Of a DNA stretch of 21,210 bases, positions 1 through 7,248 are shown in pieces. Numbering within the stretch: position 1 is the first letter of the stretch; each line of letters starts with the position of its first letter. The stretch comes from Spirochaetaceae bacterium (GTDB lineage Bacteria > Spirochaetota > Spirochaetia > Treponematales > Breznakiellaceae), in contig JAIRPM010000186.1 in the NCBI GenBank assembly GCA_031257075.1, positions 1-21,210 of the forward strand, in the 5' to 3' direction. The notes below the pieces were generated by a model, which was not told the origin of the DNA, did not search any database, and worked only from the letters and a program-made list of their open reading frames with translations. Position numbers and translations under genes: made by a program.

Positions 1-1
1 C

Positions 2-2347
2 GGCGGCGTGGGGACTCAGGCGGGGCGGAGCGTAAGCATATCCGGCGATAGTCTGCGGCAGACGGCGCAAATCGGCGTTATGGAAGATGTAATGACAGCC
101 GTCAAACTGCTGCCGGGGGTAAGTTACACAAGCGGCGGGCAGGTGTCGCCTTCGATACGGGGCGGCGAGCCGGGCGACATTATGGCGGTGTACGACGGCT
201 ACTATGTTACCAACCCTTATTTTTGGGGCGGGCAGATTTCGATATTCGACCCCCGCGCTGTGGAAAAGGCGCTGTTGTCTCACGGCGTTTTTAGTTCACG
301 CTTTGGGCATACCACATCGGGACTTTTGGAATTAACCTCGCGCTCCGGCTCCCGCGAAGTTCCCGAATTTGAAATCGGCATGTCCACCACAACAGCCAAT
401 CTCAATCTGTCGTACCCGCTCTGGGGCAAAGGTAGCGTTATGGCGATGGGCAAGGTAACGTACTTTGACCCTGTTTTTTGGCTGCTGCAAGGGCTTTCCC
501 CATACTGGAGTGACCTCGACCCGATAAACGCATTCGACACGGCGCCGTACATACGCGCCGCCGCCCTATCCGCCGATTATGACCTTTTGCAAAACCTCAA
601 AATAAAACTGAACGGCTTTGTAGGAGCGGACGGCGTTGGCTTGGATTACAAAAACGAAAATGACGCGACAAATACGGCAAACCAAATTGAAGAAACCATC
701 GACCAAATCCGGTTTAAGTTTGATTACAAGAACATCAAGACCTTTGTTATTACACAACTTACATGGAGCCCCTCCCCCCCTATTGCGGCAAACGCCACTT
801 TTGGCGCCGGCCTCATTGACGGGTTTGCGGACGGCTATATATTTTACGACCAGTGGATACCGTACAACGAAGGGTTTTGGAATCACTGGGACACAGTGGA
901 TAGCGGTATGTGGAAATTCCTTTTATATCCGTATTCGTATAACACGATTGGAGGCCCGCACGGCAAAGATTTCAAATGGTATCAAAAAATGAATATAGAT
1001 TTGGAACAAAAAAAGGAAGATTTGCAGGGCAGGCTTGATATAGATTTTGATATAGGGCATGGCTTTGTTCTTGCCGGCGGGGCACAGGAATTGTTTACCC
1101 GTTTTTCCAACCATATAAACGGCGATATGATGGCAGAAATTCCGATAAGCAATCTGGGGCAGTATATCGCGAATGACCCCATCCTAGCGGGTTTGATTTC
1201 GACTATTCCCGCCGAATTGCAAACAAAAGGATATATTGCGCGCCCGTTCAATTATACGGTGGACACGGAAAACATGCTCTATAACACTGCCGGCTATCTT
1301 CTGGCCGAATGGGCAAGCCCGCAAAAACGCCTGACCGCTGAACTGGGACTGCGCGTAGACCATGTATACCTTACCGGCAAAGATTTCAATGTAAATACCA
1401 TACCCGCCATAGAACCGCGCTTCAATGTTGATTATACCCTTTTTGAAGATAAAGGAATTTTTGACAAACTCGCGCTTAGCGCAGGCAGCGGGCTTTTTAC
1501 TTCGATGACGGACAATCTGTACGCCATGCAAAGCATAACCAATCCTAACACCGGAGACGAAGTTACCGTCAAACAAAATAAAAGTTGGACTAGTATTCTG
1601 GGATTGAAACTTGAATTCCTCGATTTCTATTCGCTCACGGTTGAAGCGTACTACAAGTACGGTTTTGACCGTGCCTACAACCTGGTAACGATAGACGATA
1701 TGACAGGCGAAGCAAAAGATAATTTCTTTTTTGACGGGCAGAGCCATATATTCGGTTTTGATATAATGATTCAGAAATTTTCCGGCAGATTTTTTAACGG
1801 CTGGCTTACCTATTCATTCAACTATGCCCGTTACAATGAACCGTATACGGTCAACAACAGGGAAATCGAAGAAAGCACTATGTGGTACTACCCCAGTTTT
1901 CATCGTTTTCATAATTTGAATCTGATATTTACATTCCGCCCAACGCCCAAGTGGTCTATAACAACACGCTTCGGGTTTGCGTCCGGGCTGCCGCGTATGG
2001 CCGGCGGCGAAATCACCCGGTATCCGGTGCTTATTTTGCCGGACTCGGGCGACCCTCCTTTCCTTATCGAAAAGTACAAGCGTTCCAGCGTCTACTCGGA
2101 CAGCCTGCGGGACGGTTTTGCGCTCCCGCTTGATGTAAAGTTTTCGTGGGCTTTATTCAACAAAAAAGGCGGCAAAGCGCGGGGCGAATGGTACATCGCC
2201 CTTGAAAACTGCCTGTTCTTCATTTCCACACGGGAACGCAACGAAACCTTTAATACATATACCGGCGAAGTAGACCAAGGCAGCCAAACCGCCAGTTACA
2301 GCATCCCGATAGTAATACCGTCGGTGGGCTTTACGTACAGTTATTAA
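2..2347 (+). CDS. TonB-dependent receptor, 5'-truncated by window edge
   Basis: An outer-membrane active-transport receptor, which normally imports a ligand such as a siderophore, cobalamin or glycan using TonB energy. The first visible residues form a plug domain: VMTAVKLLPGV, then SPSIRGGEPGDIMAVYDGYYV, the usual plug sequence with an RGG and a DG turn, then VFSSRFGHTTSGLLELTSRSG. About 650 residues of alternating beta strands rich in Tyr, Phe and Trp follow, ending in FTYSY, a typical aromatic C-terminal strand. The frame is open at base 2 and no signal peptide or TonB box is visible, so the GTG at 8 is not the true start and the N-terminus lies outside the window. The ligand cannot be told. 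The EamA exporter follows after 50 nt on the same strand. A C7 run near 774-780 is in frame. The family is secure; the substrate is unknown. Confidence 0.88.
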   Translation, partial: GGVGTQAGRSVSISGDSLRQTAQIGVMEDVMTAVKLLPGVSYTSGGQVSPSIRGGEPGDIMAVYDGYYVTNPYFWGGQISIFDPRAVEKALLSHGVFSSRFGHTTSGLLELTSRSGSREVPEFEIGMSTTTANLNLSYPLWGKGSVMAMGKVTYFDPVFWLLQGLSPYWSDLDPINAFDTAPYIRAAALSADYDLLQNLKIKLNGFVGADGVGLDYKNENDATNTANQIEETIDQIRFKFDYKNIKTFVITQLTWSPSPPIAANATFGAGLIDGFADGYIFYDQWIPYNEGFWNHWDTVDSGMWKFLLYPYSYNTIGGPHGKDFKWYQKMNIDLEQKKEDLQGRLDIDFDIGHGFVLAGGAQELFTRFSNHINGDMMAEIPISNLGQYIANDPILAGLISTIPAELQTKGYIARPFNYTVDTENMLYNTAGYLLAEWASPQKRLTAELGLRVDHVYLTGKDFNVNTIPAIEPRFNVDYTLFEDKGIFDKLALSAGSGLFTSMTDNLYAMQSITNPNTGDEVTVKQNKSWTSILGLKLEFLDFYSLTVEAYYKYGFDRAYNLVTIDDMTGEAKDNFFFDGQSHIFGFDIMIQKFSGRFFNGWLTYSFNYARYNEPYTVNNREIEESTMWYYPSFHRFHNLNLIFTFRPTPKWSITTRFGFASGLPRMAGGEITRYPVLILPDSGDPPFLIEKYKRSSVYSDSLRDGFALPLDVKFSWALFNKKGGKARGEWYIALENCLFFISTRERNETFNTYTGEVDQGSQTASYSIPIVIPSVGFTYSY

Positions 2348-2356
2348 AGGAGCATC

Positions 2357-2376
2357 TCTAAAACCGAAGTTTTAGA
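2357..2376. repeat. Short palindrome of the CATCTCTAAAA family, copy 1
   Basis: TCTAAAAC, a CGAA loop, then GTTTTAGA: a perfect 8-bp stem starting 9 nt after the receptor stop codon and ending just before the ribosome site of the EamA gene. The 11-mer CATCTCTAAAA (2354-2364) recurs inverted in the palindrome at 13909-13949. It could act as a weak terminator or an mRNA end-stabiliser between the two genes. Confidence 0.6.
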
Positions 2377-2397
2377 AGTTTTCTGAGGGATATCACT

Positions 2398-3300
2398 ATG
2401 AGTCATACAAAACCGCGTTTTCCGCCGCGTTTGGCTATTTCATGCTGCGCGATTCTATGGAGCACTTCCGGACTGTTTGTAAAAATTATCGCTTGGAATC
2501 CTTTTGTTATCGCGGGCGCACGGAGTTTTTTTGCGGCGCTTTTCATGCTGTTATTGCAGCGATGTATGCGGCAATCCGCTGCACAGCCGGCAGCGCCGCA
2601 GCCGTCATTCATGCCGCCTTTGGTATGGCTTACGGGCATAACGTATTCACTGACAATGATACTGTTTGTTGTAGCAAATAAACTTACCGCAAGCGCCAAT
2701 GTAATTGTTTTGCAATACGGCGCTCCTGTTTGGGCTGCGCTGTTTGGCGCGCTCTTTATCAAAGAAAAACCGAAATGGGAAAACGGCGTAAGCCTTTTTT
2801 TGATATTTGCCGGTTTATACATTATGCTGAAAGACGGTTTTGTAAGCGGCGGTCTTTTGGGCAACACGCTTGCGGCAGCCTCAGGCGTGGTATTCGGCAT
2901 GGCAACTGTTTTTTTACGCATGCAAAAAAACGGGCGGCCTCAGGATGGTATGATACTATCGCATATTATTACCGTATGTATTTGCCTGCCGTTTATGTTT
3001 ATATATACGCCCGCGCTTAGTATCGCGCCGTTTTTTTCGATTGTTTATATGGGTGTTTTTCAGGTAGGGCTCGCCGCCGTACTCTATGCTTATGGAATAA
3101 AAAAAGTAGGCGCGGTTCCGGCAATGCTTATTTCGGCTATTGAGCCTATTTTCAACCCCCTCTGGGTTTTTTTCGCCATCGGTGAAACCCCGGCGCCCGC
3201 CGCTTATACCGGCGGCGGCATCATCTTGGCGGCGGTGCTGTTCTCGAACATCATAGGCTGGCGGCGCGACCGGGCAAGCCGCTGGGGCAACGCTGATTAA
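2398..3300 (+). CDS. EamA/DMT-family transporter
   Basis: An inner-membrane permease of the drug/metabolite transporter superfamily, usually an exporter of amino acids or metabolites. The 300 residues contain about ten hydrophobic segments in two five-helix halves, the standard EamA length and layout. The first half has the typical ILWSTSGLF and IVLQYGAPVWAALFGALF segments. The second ends with the family pattern AIEPIFNPLWVFFAIGE followed by GGGIILAAVLFSN. A GAGGGA ribosome site lies about 9 nt before the ATG. The last codons, giving GNAD and TAA, are made of a dispersed repeat half-site (3286-3300). The gene converges with the XRE regulator, with a 14-nt gap. The substrate is unknown. Confidence 0.9.
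   Translation: MSHTKPRFPPRLAISCCAILWSTSGLFVKIIAWNPFVIAGARSFFAALFMLLLQRCMRQSAAQPAAPQPSFMPPLVWLTGITYSLTMILFVVANKLTASANVIVLQYGAPVWAALFGALFIKEKPKWENGVSLFLIFAGLYIMLKDGFVSGGLLGNTLAAASGVVFGMATVFLRMQKNGRPQDGMILSHIITVCICLPFMFIYTPALSIAPFFSIVYMGVFQVGLAAVLYAYGIKKVGAVPAMLISAIEPIFNPLWVFFAIGETPAPAAYTGGGIILAAVLFSNIIGWRRDRASRWGNAD
3286..3300. repeat. Half-site of dispersed palindrome GGCAACGCTGATTAA
   Basis: GGCAACGCTGATTAA matches 15 bases of the arm of the palindrome at 8410-8453 except for one A/G difference. It forms the last five codons of the EamA gene, including its stop. The second arm is missing. Instead TTAAG-TTTT-CTTAA (3297-3310) makes a small hairpin between the convergent genes. Confidence 0.7.
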
Positions 3301-3310
3301 GTTTTCTTAA
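3297..3310. terminator. Small hairpin between convergent eamA-like and XRE genes
   Basis: TTAAG-TTTT-CTTAA is a perfect 5-bp stem with a T4 loop. It overlaps the EamA stop codon and lies 4 nt from the XRE stop codon. The stem is short and A/T-rich, so termination strength is doubtful, but no other hairpin exists in this 14-nt gap. Confidence 0.35.
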
Positions 3311-3314
3311 CCGC

Positions 3315-3623
3315 CTACAACTTTGCAAATGCCGCTTTGACATTGCCGGTAAGGTTGTCGATTAGTTCCGCTTCGATTTGACGTGAATTAAAGATACGGT
3401 AAGTTTGTTCCGCGCTCTCATCCGTAAAAAGCAGAGCGGGCGGAACAGACAGACTTTCCGCGATTTTAGAAATGAAAGCAAATGACGGCGATTTATAGCC
3501 TTCTTCAATCTGTTTAATATGTGAATAGGAAGCGCCGCACAATTCGGCAAGTTTTTCCTGAGAAAGCCCCCGCAACTTTCTGTATTTCCTGATATTACCC
3601 ATAAATGTCTTGCTCAAATCCAT
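3315..3623 (-). CDS. XRE-family helix-turn-helix regulator
   Basis: A small DNA-binding protein of 102 residues. Residues 8-66 form a Cro/CI-type HTH_3 domain: IRKYRKLRGLSQEKLAELCG, then SHIKQIEEGYKSPSF with the typical hydrophobic and Glu/Gly pattern of the recognition helix and turn, then IAESLSVPPALLF. The tail after residue 67 is short, so there is no sensory domain; it may dimerise. The gene is divergent from the methyltransferase across a 162-bp region holding a tandem 32-bp repeat, so regulation of itself or the methyltransferase is plausible but inferred. No toxin gene accompanies it. The first ATG is used; its ribosome site is weak. Confidence 0.85.
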   Translation of the reverse strand: MDLSKTFMGNIRKYRKLRGLSQEKLAELCGASYSHIKQIEEGYKSPSFAFISKIAESLSVPPALLFTDESAEQTYRIFNSRQIEAELIDNLTGNVKAAFAKL

Positions 3624-3656
3624 AAAAGCACTCTATCAGTGTACAATTTAACAGTT

Positions 3657-3720
3657 TACAGCCCCTTGCAGTATTCTTTATGTTGTGATACAGTCCCTTT
3701 GAGTAATCTTTTTGCTCAAA
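3657..3720. repeat. Imperfect tandem direct repeat, 2 x 32 bp
   Basis: Two adjacent 32-bp units, 3657-3688 and 3689-3720, each begin TACAG(C/T)CCCTT. The first 26 bases agree at 21 positions, with no offset. The 32-bp period is about three helical turns, so bound proteins would sit on one DNA face. The units lie between the divergent XRE regulator and the methyltransferase and overlap the candidate promoter of the latter. They may be operator sites or simply a decayed duplication. Confidence 0.6.
3666..3694 (+). promoter_or_regulatory. Candidate promoter for the methyltransferase
   Basis: TTGCAG (3666-3671), a 17-nt spacer, then TACAGT (3689-3694), with TG one base upstream making an extended -10. 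Each hexamer matches the sigma-70 consensus at 4 of 6 positions, so support is moderate at best. A transcript starting near 3701 would carry a leader of about 85 nt containing the hairpins at 3720-3738 and 3751-3774. The -10 hexamer falls at the start of the second 32-bp repeat unit. Confidence 0.3.
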
Positions 3721-3738
3721 ACCCCGCCGGGCGGGGTT
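3720..3738. other. GC-rich hairpin in methyltransferase leader
   Basis: AACCCCGC, a CGG loop, then GCGGGGTT: a perfect 8-bp stem. It is followed by TTTTGAGC when read on the minus strand and by AAAACAG on the plus strand, so it looks more like a terminator for leftward transcription than for rightward. TTTGAG (3698-3703) and CTCAAA (3715-3720) form another 6-bp stem that touches it. In the rightward transcript it lies in the leader of the methyltransferase gene. Confidence 0.5.
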
Positions 3739-3750
3739 AAAACAGTAACA

Positions 3751-3774
3751 TTGGATTTGCGCAGGTAAATCCAA
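3751..3774 (+). promoter_or_regulatory. Leader hairpin abutting the methyltransferase ribosome site
   Basis: TTGGATTT, 8-nt loop GCGCAGGT, then AAATCCAA: a perfect 8-bp stem. It ends where the Shine-Dalgarno AAAAGGAG (3773-3780) begins, five bases before the ATG at 3786. Melting or capping of this stem could affect ribosome access. This is seen by direct base pairing; a regulatory role is inference. Confidence 0.45.
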
Positions 3775-3785
3775 AAGGAGTTAGG

Positions 3786-4610
3786 ATGGAAAGTTACGAA
3801 GAAGTTTTCAAAAATCATAACGGGTTTGTTTCTCATAAATGGGTTCACTATTTTTACATTTATGACAAACTTTTTTGGGAATACCGGCAAAAAAACCTGC
3901 CTTTGACCATTATGGAAATCGGTGTTGACCGCGGCGGTTCCCTGGAAATATGGAAAAAGTATTTACCCGAAGGCTCAAAAATTTACGGGGTAGATATTAA
4001 CCCCCAATGCGAAAAAATCAATTTCAGTGAAAATATATTTTTTCATTTGGGCAGCGCCGCGGACCGTGCCTTTATGGAAAAAACATTCGCCGGCCTTGAA
4101 TTTGATATTATTCTTGATGACGGCTCGCATATTTGCTCCGATGTGATAGAAACATTTAAGATTATGTTTCCCCGCATAAAAGCCGGCGGCCTGTACGTGG
4201 TTGAAGATTTGCATACCAGTTACTGGGGAAATTATGGCGGCGGATGCAGAAAAAAAGGAAGTTCTATAGAGTATTTTAAGAATTTTGTCGAAGCGTTAAA
4301 CGCGGATTATATACATTCGTTTGGTTCTTTGCGATTATTCTCGAAATACTTGAGCCGTAATTTTAAGGATAACGTAAAACAGGTTTTGAAAAAAAATGTT
4401 GTCAAGAAATATTTTAGCGGGATAGATTATTCCAAAAGCATCGAAGCGCTGTCATTTTATGACAGCATTTGCGCAATAAAAAAGTTTGCCTGCCCCAAGG
4501 ATGGCTCTTTCAAATCAGTTATTAGCGGTAATGAAAACATTGGCGAGGTGAATTGTTTTAGAAATGAAGAAGAATCTATCCAAAAAGTAAAAAGAATGTT
4601 TTTGGGATAA
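3786..4610 (+). CDS. Class I SAM-dependent methyltransferase, MycE/CmcI-like
   Basis: A probable O-methyltransferase of 274 residues, of the Methyltransf_24 type that includes sugar O-methyltransferases such as MycE and relatives of cephalosporin hydroxylase CmcI. Motif I is EIGVDRGGS (44-52), followed by YGVDINP (67-73), the SAM-ribose acidic position. Then come DDGSH (111-115) and VVEDLHTSYWG (138-148). D112, E140 and D141 have the spacing expected for the divalent-metal ligands of MycE-type enzymes, as I recall them. The ribosome site AAAAGGAG is good and the start clear. The C-terminal 90 residues are Lys-rich and not recognised. The gene looks richer in A/T than its neighbours and stands alone, which hints at transfer. 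A glycan or small-molecule hydroxyl is a plausible substrate; the exact target is unknown. Confidence 0.8.
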   Translation: MESYEEVFKNHNGFVSHKWVHYFYIYDKLFWEYRQKNLPLTIMEIGVDRGGSLEIWKKYLPEGSKIYGVDINPQCEKINFSENIFFHLGSAADRAFMEKTFAGLEFDIILDDGSHICSDVIETFKIMFPRIKAGGLYVVEDLHTSYWGNYGGGCRKKGSSIEYFKNFVEALNADYIHSFGSLRLFSKYLSRNFKDNVKQVLKKNVVKKYFSGIDYSKSIEALSFYDSICAIKKFACPKDGSFKSVISGNENIGEVNCFRNEEESIQKVKRMFLG

Positions 4611-4618
4611 AGAACGGC

Positions 4619-4654
4619 CGCGTTGCGACCGCATCTGCGGCCGCATCTGCGACA
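4619..4654. repeat. Short 12-bp tandem repeat, about 2-3 units
   Basis: CCGCATCTGCG occurs at 4629-4639 and again at 4641-4651, a 12-bp period. A degenerate third unit (CGCGTTGCGACC) precedes them. The run starts 9 nt after the methyltransferase stop codon. It is GC-rich and unlike the A/T-rich gene before it. No function is evident. Confidence 0.45.
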
Positions 4655-4664
4655 GAAAACGATG

Positions 4665-4692
4665 TGCCCATAATGTTCTACCATTATGGGCA
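4665..4692. terminator. Bidirectional terminator hairpin
   Basis: TGCCCATAATG, loop TTCTAC, CATTATGGGCA: a perfect 11-bp stem. It sits between the convergent methyltransferase and cyclase genes, 4 nt from the cyclase stop codon. There is no strong T-tract on either side, so it may be weak or work as an mRNA-end stabiliser, but position and symmetry fit a shared terminator. Confidence 0.65.
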
Positions 4693-4696
4693 GGCT

Positions 4697-5347
4697 CTAA
4701 TCAGTTGTAGCGAATGCCCGTGTTGGCGAACCGCCGGCACCTTTTAACTTTAACGGGACAGCGCAGAATTGGCAGGTTGTATACGCCATAAGTTCTTCAG
4801 GAAAATAAAGTTCTTCGACAAGCCACACCCCCGCGCCGAGCAATACTTCATGGCAGGGCCGGCCTGTGCCTTCATGCCAGCCGCCCATACTCATTGTGTC
4901 AATGCCTACCCCTTTAACCTCTTTGGCTAAAAGAAATTCCGCGCCTTCACGGGACAAATAGGGCCAGTCGTGGTAATATTCGCTCGAAAACCCCCGCTTT
5001 TCTGTCCATCCTGTGCGGATAAGCACAATATCGTCTTTTTTAACGGCGGCGCATTGTTTTTCAAGTTCAGACGTTCCAATAGCGGCACAGGCCGTTATGC
5101 CTTTCAGGTTTACAAGGCGCGCAGTCCCGCAAAACGCATCAAGCGGAATTTGGTCAATGGTTATACCGGACGGGAAAAAATGATAAGGGGCATCAAGGTG
5201 AGTGCCCGTATGCACATCGAATGTAAAACGTTCGCAAATAGTGCCGTCAACCCCATGGATGTTGAGCAATTTCACCTCCGGCAGCGCCCGGCCCGGCCAC
5301 GCCGGGCAGTTGTGGTAAAGCGGTACACTCATATCATAATAACGCAT
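4697..5347 (-). CDS. Cyclase-family hydrolase, kynurenine formamidase-like
   Basis: A metal-dependent amide or cyclic-ester hydrolase of the PF04199 family, 216 residues, the usual length. The signature HTGTHLDAPYHF (46-57) gives the H-x3-H-x-D metal site (H46, H50, D52) and the general catalytic His (H56). The middle has KKDDIVLIRTGW, typical of the family, then GVGIDTMSMGG. Late in the protein HEVLLGAGVWLVEEL supplies the second His/Glu pair. Bacterial members include KynB (N-formylkynurenine hydrolysis) and isatin hydrolase, but no tryptophan-catabolic neighbours are present, so the substrate is open. It follows the 567-aa gene by 22 nt, with a strong GAGGAG ribosome site, so the two are probably co-transcribed. 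Confidence 0.85.
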   Translation of the reverse strand: MRYYDMSVPLYHNCPAWPGRALPEVKLLNIHGVDGTICERFTFDVHTGTHLDAPYHFFPSGITIDQIPLDAFCGTARLVNLKGITACAAIGTSELEKQCAAVKKDDIVLIRTGWTEKRGFSSEYYHDWPYLSREGAEFLLAKEVKGVGIDTMSMGGWHEGTGRPCHEVLLGAGVWLVEELYFPEELMAYTTCQFCAVPLKLKGAGGSPTRAFATTD

Positions 5348-5369
5348 AAAATCTCCTCAACGCCTTCCG

Positions 5370-7073
5370 CTACTCTGTAGTATCAAGTTGTTCGATATTA
5401 TTGACAAGGCGGACAGCGGTTTTTAAGTTCCGCAGGGTAAGATGCAAACCTTCGGCAAACTCAGTGCCTTTACCGCTGATTTTAGCCATATTAGAAAGCG
5501 TGTCATATTTGCCTCCGGTATCCGGCTGAATAATGCCGCCAATAACATTTTGCAAAACCACAAGCGAATTTTTCGATGTCTGTATAATTTGGTCAACGGA
5601 CAAATTTATCTCTTCCATAAACAAACTCATTTTGCGGTGTTTTATAGCGACCGATTGTATGTCGGCGTTGATTTGCCTCCATTGCTTGTCCCATTCGCCG
5701 CGTAGTTTTTTTTCTATCGCGTTAATCAAATCATAAACTTTTAACAATTCGTTGTATGCTTCTGTAAACGCTATGCGGTTTTCCCGTTTGTAAAATTCTC
5801 CGTCTATCAATACCGGCCGTAAGATATTGTTCATATCTCCCATATATATCCGTTTATGAAATGTATTCAAAAATGACAGCATCAGCGCCCCTTTTACGGG
5901 AATTCCGTCCGGCTGTTCCTCGCTTCGTATGTTTTCGATTTTTTCTAATTCTTCACCGTTAAAATAATCCGACAACGCTGTTGTCAATTCATTTTTTTTC
6001 CGCGTCAATATAAATTCATTAAAATTTTCTGTGATAACCGACAGCCATTTTTCCCGAAAAAGTGAAAACCATTCCTCGCTGCCGGCTGTCTCCACAGGCT
6101 CGTATGCTAAATCTTTCATACCGCAGCGCAGTATCCGTGTAAGGGGCACCTTTGCAGCAAAACTCCGTATCGTAAAGAGCGCTTTCTCCGCCCCTGCCGT
6201 AAACCGCTGCATCTCCCGTTCATTACCCAATTCTTCACCATTGTGTTCGTTTTGCATTACAAAAACATACATTGAACTGAGCAGGCTCATCGAAGGCATC
6301 CGCTTAAATGAAAATATCAGGCTGTTAAGCGCGACAAGTTGAGCCTTTGCGACACTAAACGGGCATATCTGTTCATTTCCATGCGCATGCCCCCCCCCCT
6401 GAAAACCCAATATAAGCCGGTCAAACAAAAAAAACGCCAATTCCTTCAAACAAAACAATGAACGCGCATTGTTGTACATTACAGAACGTTTTTCATCTTC
6501 GATAACGGCAATCGTATTCTCGGCATCGTTTAGCGCGACTTTTTTCAGTTTGATATCGGATAAATGCGGATTTTCACTAAACAAAAGAGCGGGATTGGCT
6601 GCTTTTTGTAAACGCTCGTGTACTTCGGGCATCTCAAGCGAGCCTAAATATATTAAAAACATTCCGTAATTTGCCAGTATGCCCGAGTTAAGCACCGAAC
6701 TGAAAAAACGCGCCGCTTCCCTTAATTCCGTCAATTCCCGCAAAAAACCTGAAAGCAGCAAGTTGTTCTGCCCGTCATACATGCCCTGATGCTGCGCCTC
6801 TATCTCATGCCAAAGTTTATTTATCAGATGATTCAAGAATAATTCTTCTTTTTGTTTGCCTGTAAAAAAACCCAGCAAAAAAAACAACAGTTTCCTATAC
6901 CACGGCAGCTTGCTATAGAGTGCTTCTATGTCCCGTTCATCCCGGTCCACAAGCTCAGGCTGTATTATTTCATCCTGAATAATAGTATTCGACTTGAGTT
7001 TCTCTAACAACCTCTGTTTTTCGTCATGTTCCAAGCCCCGCGAAAGCCGCGTAAAAGTCCCGCTATCCTGCAT
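5370..7073 (-). CDS. Uncharacterised spirochaete-type protein with G10 tract
   Basis: A 567-residue protein of unknown function. From memory it resembles the spirochaetal DUF5312 family, which I cannot confirm here. It is mostly helical and polar. One hydrophobic stretch near residues 57-71, PWYRKLLFFLLGFFTG, could anchor it to the membrane or form an amphipathic helix. The rest has many Leu/Glu/Lys-rich segments and no catalytic motif I recognise; no signal peptide is visible. The coding strand has ten consecutive G (plus-strand C10 at 6390-6399) encoding the end of Gln and then GGG, near residue 227. It is in frame here, but slippage by one base would truncate the protein. The start ATG lies about 18 nt after GAGGAG, with a nearer GGA, so the start is probable. 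It forms an operon with the cyclase. Confidence 0.75.
   Translation of the reverse strand: MQDSGTFTRLSRGLEHDEKQRLLEKLKSNTIIQDEIIQPELVDRDERDIEALYSKLPWYRKLLFFLLGFFTGKQKEELFLNHLINKLWHEIEAQHQGMYDGQNNLLLSGFLRELTELREAARFFSSVLNSGILANYGMFLIYLGSLEMPEVHERLQKAANPALLFSENPHLSDIKLKKVALNDAENTIAVIEDEKRSVMYNNARSLFCLKELAFFLFDRLILGFQGGGHAHGNEQICPFSVAKAQLVALNSLIFSFKRMPSMSLLSSMYVFVMQNEHNGEELGNEREMQRFTAGAEKALFTIRSFAAKVPLTRILRCGMKDLAYEPVETAGSEEWFSLFREKWLSVITENFNEFILTRKKNELTTALSDYFNGEELEKIENIRSEEQPDGIPVKGALMLSFLNTFHKRIYMGDMNNILRPVLIDGEFYKRENRIAFTEAYNELLKVYDLINAIEKKLRGEWDKQWRQINADIQSVAIKHRKMSLFMEEINLSVDQIIQTSKNSLVVLQNVIGGIIQPDTGGKYDTLSNMAKISGKGTEFAEGLHLTLRNLKTAVRLVNNIEQLDTTE
6390..6399 (-). repeat. Homopolymer G10 tract inside a coding region
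   Basis: Ten consecutive C on the plus strand, G10 on the coding strand, encode part of Gln plus three Gly in the 567-aa protein. It is the longest homopolymer noticed in the window. Tracts of this type and length drive slipped-strand phase variation in Treponema and other bacteria (established knowledge). Here the frame is ON. Confidence 0.85.
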
Positions 7074-7100
7074 CTTTTATCCAAAACTCTCCTCAAGGAA

Positions 7101-7144
7101 GCGCTTATGAAATCCAATCGAGGATTTAATCAGCGTTGCCCTAA
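7101..7144. repeat. Dispersed palindrome, copy with diverged left arm
   Basis: The right arm GGATTTAATCAGCGTTGCC (7122-7140) is identical to that at 8435-8453. The left arm, GCGCTTATGAAATCC, matches the consensus arm ACGCTGATTAAATCC at 12 of 15 positions. The right border continues as CTAA, giving CAGCGTTGCCCTAA, also found exactly at 20480-20493. This copy lies in the divergent intergenic region between the 567-aa gene and the nuclease. The rest of that region (7145-7248) is A/T-rich, with no further gene seen. Confidence 0.8.
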
Positions 7145-7248
7145 TTTATACCAGTATTTTGCCCTTCTTTTAACCCCTCTTCCTAAATATCGGAAAAAAG
7201 CAATGCAACGTATACGGAAAAGGCGTTATTAAGGTAAGGAGTTATAGT

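Noticed and set aside
774..780. C7 run in the TonB-dependent receptor as a phase-variable tract
   Set aside because: Seven bases is short for efficient slippage and the frame is intact; ordinary codon runs explain it.
1184..1747. Minus-strand ORF of 187 codons
   Set aside because: It is antisense to the TonB-dependent receptor, has no ribosome site or domain, and its reading follows the codon pattern of the barrel gene.
3718..3774. SAM riboswitch upstream of the methyltransferase
   Set aside because: The stems are simple and separate; no multi-branch junction or conserved SAM-riboswitch core was recognised.
3315..4610. Toxin-antitoxin pair formed by the XRE gene and its neighbour
   Set aside because: The adjacent genes are an exporter and a methyltransferase; neither matches a toxin and neither is in operon with the regulator.
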